Source of the DNA: Halobellus inordinatus
Lineage (GTDB): Archaea; Halobacteriota; Halobacteria; Halobacteriales; Haloferacaceae
Assembly (NCBI RefSeq): GCF_024464655.1
Contig: NZ_JANHAV010000004.1
Span: 1-64,000, forward strand
Length of the DNA: 64,000 nucleotides
Direction of reading: 5' to 3'
Shown: positions 60,432 to 64,000 of the stretch, piece after piece
Layout of the letters: every line of letters starts with the position of its first letter
Numbering within the stretch: the first letter of the stretch is position 1
The notes under the pieces: model-generated
Database searches by the model: none
What the model was told of the DNA's origin: nothing
Seen by the model: only the letters and a program-made list of their open reading frames with translations
Translations under genes and position numbers: made by a program

Positions 60432-62156
60432 TTAGAACAGGCCGCTGATGTTGCCGTCTTCGTCGATGTCCATTCCGGCAGCCGCGGGTTCAGCCGGAAG
60501 CCCGGGCATATCCAGCACGTCGCCCGTGAGCGCGACGATGAACCCTGCGCCGGCCGAGGGGTAGAGTTCGCGGACTTCGAGTTCCCAGCCCTCGGGGGCG
60601 CCCTTCTTGCTCGGATCGTCACTCAGCGAGTGGAACGTCTTCGAGAGACAGACAGGCGCGTCGTCGAAGCCGAGTTCCTCCATCCGCTCGATGTCGTCTT
60701 CGGCGCTGCCGGTGTAGTTGACGCCATCCGCTCCGTAGACCTCGGTCGCGACTGTCTCGATCTTCTCTTTGATCGGCGCGTCGTCGGGGTACAGGTGGTC
60801 GAAGTCGTCCTCGTCGCCCGCCTCGACCGCGTCGACGACGTGCTCTGCGAGGTCGACGCCGCCTTCGCTACCCTCGGCGAAGACGTTCGATTCGGCGATT
60901 TCGACGCCGAGGTCCTCGCGACAGTGTTCGATGACTGCCTCGATCTCTTCGTCGGTGTCGTCGGGGAAGCGGTTGAGCGCGACGACGACCGGGACGCCGA
61001 ACTTCTGGAGGTTCTCGACGTGCTTGTCGAGGTTCGCGAAGCCGGCTTCGAGTTCGTCGACGCCGGCCTCCTTGACGGCGTCTAGGTCTGCGGGCCACAT
61101 CCCCATACCGTGGTACTTCAGCGCGCGGACCGTCGAGACGAGAACGACCGCGTTCGGCGTCATATCGCCGAGTCGGCAGACGATGTTCATGAACTTCTCC
61201 GCGCCGAGGTCCGATCCGAATCCGGCCTCCGTGACGAGATAATCGCCCATCCCGAAGGCGGCCTTGTCGGCGATCAGGGAGTTCGTCCCGTGAGCAATGT
61301 TCGCGAACGGGCCGCCGTGGACGAACGCGGGCGTGCCCTCGATGGTCTGGACGAGGTTCGGCTTGATCGCGTCCTTCAGGAGCATCGTGGCCGGGCCGGT
61401 TGCGTCGATGTCGTCGACGGTGATCGGCTCGCCGTCCTCGCCGTAGGCGACGATGATGCGCGCGACGCGCTCTTTGAGGTCGCCGAGATCCTCTGCGAGA
61501 CAGAGCACGGCCATCAGTTCCGAGGCAGCCGTGAGGAGGAAGCGTTCCTCGCGCGGCGTGCCGCCGGTCTTCCCGCCGAGGCCGACGACGATGTCGCGAA
61601 GCGCGCGGTCGTTCATATCCAGCGCGCGCGGCCACGACACGTCGTTGATGTCGACGTCGAACTCGTCGCTCTGGGAAATCTTCGCGTCGAGCATCGCCGA
61701 GATGAGGTTGTGCGCGGACGTGAGCGCGTGCAGGTCGCCGGTGAAGTGGAGGTTGATGTCCTCCATCGGGAGCACCTGCGAATAGCCGCCGCCGGCCGCG
61801 CCGCCCTTGACGCCGAAGACAGGCCCCAGCGACGGCTCTCGAATCGCGATCATTGCGTCCTCGCCGACGTGATTGAGCGTCTGTCCGAGCCCGACCGTCG
61901 TGACGGTCTTGCCCTCGCCCATCGGCGTGGGCGTCATCCCGGTTACCAGTACGAGGTTTCCTTCCTTTTCGGATGCGTTATCACGGAGTCGATCGACGGT
62001 ATCGTGCGTCAGTTTCGCTTTATAGTCTCCGTGCGCCTCGAAGTCGTCGGCGTCGATGCCCCAGGGGTCGAGGACGTCCTCGATCGGTTCCATCTCCGCT
62101 GACTGTGCGATCTCGTAGTCTGTCGGGAAGCCTTCGCTGTCGTCTGACGACGTCAT
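60432..62156 (-). CDS. fhs: Formate-tetrahydrofolate ligase
   Basis: The 574-residue protein has the formyl-THF synthetase motif TPTPMGEGKT (75-84, P-loop), REPSLGPVFGVKGGAAGGGYSQV, FTGDLHALTSAHNL and EAGFGSDLGAEKFMNIVCR. It is slightly longer than bacterial Fhs (about 557) through an acidic N-terminal extension. It activates formate with ATP onto THF, producing 10-formyl-THF that FolD can reduce. ATG 62156 is directly preceded by GGAGG, too close to act as a normal ribosome site. Confidence 0.95.
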   Translation of the reverse strand: MTSSDDSEGFPTDYEIAQSAEMEPIEDVLDPWGIDADDFEAHGDYKAKLTHDTVDRLRDNASEKEGNLVLVTGMTPTPMGEGKTVTTVGLGQTLNHVGEDAMIAIREPSLGPVFGVKGGAAGGGYSQVLPMEDINLHFTGDLHALTSAHNLISAMLDAKISQSDEFDVDINDVSWPRALDMNDRALRDIVVGLGGKTGGTPREERFLLTAASELMAVLCLAEDLGDLKERVARIIVAYGEDGEPITVDDIDATGPATMLLKDAIKPNLVQTIEGTPAFVHGGPFANIAHGTNSLIADKAAFGMGDYLVTEAGFGSDLGAEKFMNIVCRLGDMTPNAVVLVSTVRALKYHGMGMWPADLDAVKEAGVDELEAGFANLDKHVENLQKFGVPVVVALNRFPDDTDEEIEAVIEHCREDLGVEIAESNVFAEGSEGGVDLAEHVVDAVEAGDEDDFDHLYPDDAPIKEKIETVATEVYGADGVNYTGSAEDDIERMEELGFDDAPVCLSKTFHSLSDDPSKKGAPEGWELEVRELYPSAGAGFIVALTGDVLDMPGLPAEPAAAGMDIDEDGNISGLF

Positions 62157-62524
62157 ACCTCCGGATGACCCTCGGAGGCCACGTAAGGGTATCGGAGAAC
62201 ATATATCCCATATATCATTTCGTGTTTCGTTTGCGCGCCACATCCACCCGAACCTATCCGAATTTTTCGGACTCCTTCGAAAAAATTCGACAACCTACGA
62301 TTATTGTCGTGGATTGACGTGCCTACACGTGTAATGCTATTTTACAGGGTACACTACGGTTTATCACGTACGATCGTGACGTGAATGCAGTCCCTCATCA
62401 GCGTATTCTGATCCGATATGATCGTATGCGTGATCTCCGACCCTATATTTATTCAATTTCTGACTGTTCTTGTTCCGGTCGCTCTGCGATAGGTTAATCA
62501 GGTGACCGCCGCCGAATACGTGGT
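62157..62524. promoter_or_regulatory. Divergent promoter region between fhs and folC
   Basis: It contains no gene. On the minus strand GATATATGGGATATATG near 62198-62214 is TATA-like for fhs. The palindrome TCACGT-9-ACGTGA lies at 62364-62384. Upstream of ATG 62525 GGTTAATCAGG near 62492 is a weak TATA candidate. Shared control of two folate genes from this region is possible. Confidence 0.45.
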
Positions 62525-64000
62525 ATGAAGTATCACGAGGCGGCCGACCATCTCACCTCGTTTCAGCGGCGCCGGCCCAAACTCGGGATCGAGACGACGG
62601 CGCGGATGCTCTCGCACTTCGGCGATCCGCACCTCGACGTCGACTGCGTGCAGATCGCCGGTTCGAACGGGAAGGGCAGCACGGCGCGGATGCTCGAAAG
62701 CGTCCTCCGTCGCGCGGGCGTGAGCGTCGGCCTATTCACCTCGCCGGGACTGAACGACTTTCGCGAGCAGGTACGCGTCGATGGCCGCAAGGTCCCCAAA
62801 TCGAAGATCGCCGAGTACGCGGCGGAACTCGGTCCCTGCGTCGACCGTCTCCGCGAGGACGACGACGAGCCCACCCACTTCGAGGTTCTCACTGCGGTGG
62901 CGCTCCGACACTTCAGCGAGATGGATGTCGACGTGGCGGTGTTAGAAGTCGGCATCGGCGGCCGGTACGACGCGACGAGCGCCGTCGACCCGGTGGCCAG
63001 TGCCGTCACGAGCGTGAGCTTAGAGCACACGGAACTACTGGGCGACACCATCGAAGAGATCGCACGCGACAAAGCACAGGTCGCGCCCCGGGATACGCCC
63101 CTCGTCACCGGTGCCGACGGCGCGGCCCTGAATGCGATCCGCGAGGTGACGGACGCCATCTCTGTCGGCCCCGCGGAGACGGACCCAGACGTCGTCGCGG
63201 CCGAAGTCGGGATGCATTCCGACGTCGAAAGCGAGATCTCGATCACGGGCTCGGACTGGTCGGTCGAGACGCAGAGTCCTCTGTTAGGCGCTCACCAGGC
63301 TACCAACGCGGGCGTCGCGGCCACGCTCGCGCGACAGATCGCCGACGTCGACGCCACTACGATCGCGGAGGGTCTCCGGTCGGTGCTGTGGCCGGGGCGA
63401 TTCGAGATTATGTCTACCGACCCGATGACCGTCCTCGACGGTTCGCACAACCCCGGTGCTGCCGAGACCATCGCCGACCTCGTCGAGCGCTACGACTACG
63501 ACGACCTCCATCTCGTCTTCGCTGCGATGTCCGACAAGGACTACGACGAGATGATTGCGTCGCTTCCCCCCGTCGCGACCGCGTACGCGACCCGGCCGGA
63601 CCTCGACCGCGCCGAAGATCCGGACGCCCTCGCTGACACACTCGCGGAGTACGCCGCGGAGGTGGACGTCGTCCCGTCGGTTCCCGAGGCCACGGAGCGA
63701 GCGATCGAGTCAGCCGACGAGGACGACTTCGTCCTCGTCACCGGGTCGCTGTACGCGGTCGCGGAGGCCCGCGACCGCTGGACCCGACGGCTCGTTCCCG
63801 TCTCTCGGACGCGGCAATCGCACGTCGAGAACGCCTTCGTCGGTGCCACCTTCGACGCCGATGTCTCGGGTGCGACGGCCGACGAACCACAGCCGGTAGA
63901 CGCCGCTGCAGACACTCTCGAAGGCATCGATCGACGGGTCTTCCGGACCTACCTTCGCAAAGAGCAGGCCGAACGCGTTGCCGACCACCTCTCGGACATC
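62525..64000 (+). CDS. folC: Folylpolyglutamate synthase, probably N-terminal half of a FolC-FolP fusion (3' end outside window)
   Basis: The frame is open to the window end (492 codons) and starts MKYHEAADHLTSFQRRRPKLG with P-loop GSNGKGS (46-52), VDVAVLEVGIGGRYDATSAVDP and VLDGSHNPGAAE of dihydrofolate/folylpolyglutamate synthases. After residue about 420 the sequence passes the normal FolC length into a linker (RLVPVSRTRQSHVENAFVGATF..FRTYLRKEQAERVADHL). Haloarchaea are known to fuse FolC with dihydropteroate synthase FolP (FolCP), so the missing 3' part likely encodes FolP. Confidence 0.88.
   Translation, partial: MKYHEAADHLTSFQRRRPKLGIETTARMLSHFGDPHLDVDCVQIAGSNGKGSTARMLESVLRRAGVSVGLFTSPGLNDFREQVRVDGRKVPKSKIAEYAAELGPCVDRLREDDDEPTHFEVLTAVALRHFSEMDVDVAVLEVGIGGRYDATSAVDPVASAVTSVSLEHTELLGDTIEEIARDKAQVAPRDTPLVTGADGAALNAIREVTDAISVGPAETDPDVVAAEVGMHSDVESEISITGSDWSVETQSPLLGAHQATNAGVAATLARQIADVDATTIAEGLRSVLWPGRFEIMSTDPMTVLDGSHNPGAAETIADLVERYDYDDLHLVFAAMSDKDYDEMIASLPPVATAYATRPDLDRAEDPDALADTLAEYAAEVDVVPSVPEATERAIESADEDDFVLVTGSLYAVAEARDRWTRRLVPVSRTRQSHVENAFVGATFDADVSGATADEPQPVDAAADTLEGIDRRVFRTYLRKEQAERVADHLSDI

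Noticed and set aside
62158-62162. GGAGG as a Shine-Dalgarno site for fhs
   Set aside because: It is one base from the ATG, too close for normal ribosome positioning; it is also part of the CCTCCG/CGGAGG palindrome.
1-64000. tRNA, rRNA, riboswitch or transposase genes
   Set aside because: I looked for cloverleaf motifs, rRNA signatures and transposase motifs by eye and found none convincing; a covariance-model scan (for example with tRNAscan or Rfam) would settle this.

Overview
The window is chromosomal DNA of a haloarchaeon (class Halobacteria). It is GC-rich, its proteins are strongly acidic (Asp/Glu-rich), and it carries an archaeal Orc1/Cdc6 with ORB-type repeats, FttA/aCPSF1, Tat lipoproteins, and many genes whose TATA-like box lies 25-33 bases before the start codon (leaderless promoters). 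No transposase, tRNA, rRNA or CRISPR array was seen. The genus cannot be named from this sequence.

Layout. 1-5.1 kb: a sulfur/anion-type group with the end of an MBL-fold hydrolase, a PiT-family permease, a TauE/SafE exporter with a 49-aa partner, and a Cys-containing HTH regulator beside several inverted repeats. 5.2-8.5 kb: the transcription termination nuclease FttA and a zinc alcohol dehydrogenase. 8.6-19 kb: envelope proteins (lipoproteins, a Tp34-like Tat lipoprotein beside a polytopic membrane protein, a beta-propeller, MscS, paired half-size EamA transporters, an MFS carrier). 19-22.8 kb: cupin, tungsten aldehyde ferredoxin oxidoreductase (AOR), a PH-like membrane protein, a broken helix-hairpin-helix gene.

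23-44 kb is an accessory catabolic region: hotdog thioesterase, methylmalonyl-CoA epimerase, a livKHMGF-maoC transporter operon, a benzoate-type CoA ligase, SDR, enoyl-CoA hydratase, 2Fe-2S ferredoxin, GNAT, a Paa-type multicomponent oxygenase operon (paaA, paaD DUF59 part, paaB, paaC, detached PaaD zinc ribbon), acyl-CoA dehydrogenase, and an overlapping UbiD / UbiD-like operon. Read together it looks like uptake of an aromatic or similar carboxylic acid, CoA activation, ring oxygenation at the CoA-ester level, and beta-oxidation-like steps.

44-49 kb holds a replication origin: orc1/cdc6 surrounded by about eleven copies of a GAACAGCGGACA-type box, inverted around an AT-rich tract, with a 55-aa unannotated-size gene beyond it. 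49-64 kb contains much of the folate/C1 machinery (folD, formate dehydrogenase, formate-THF ligase fhs, folC probably fused to folP), a second AOR that has lost all four Fe-S cysteines, a BCCT transporter, a K+ channel, RidA, and another half-size EamA protein.

Two dispersed palindromic repeat families occur: an 81-nt element (two copies) and an 86-nt element (three copies). Both look like non-autonomous mobile elements.
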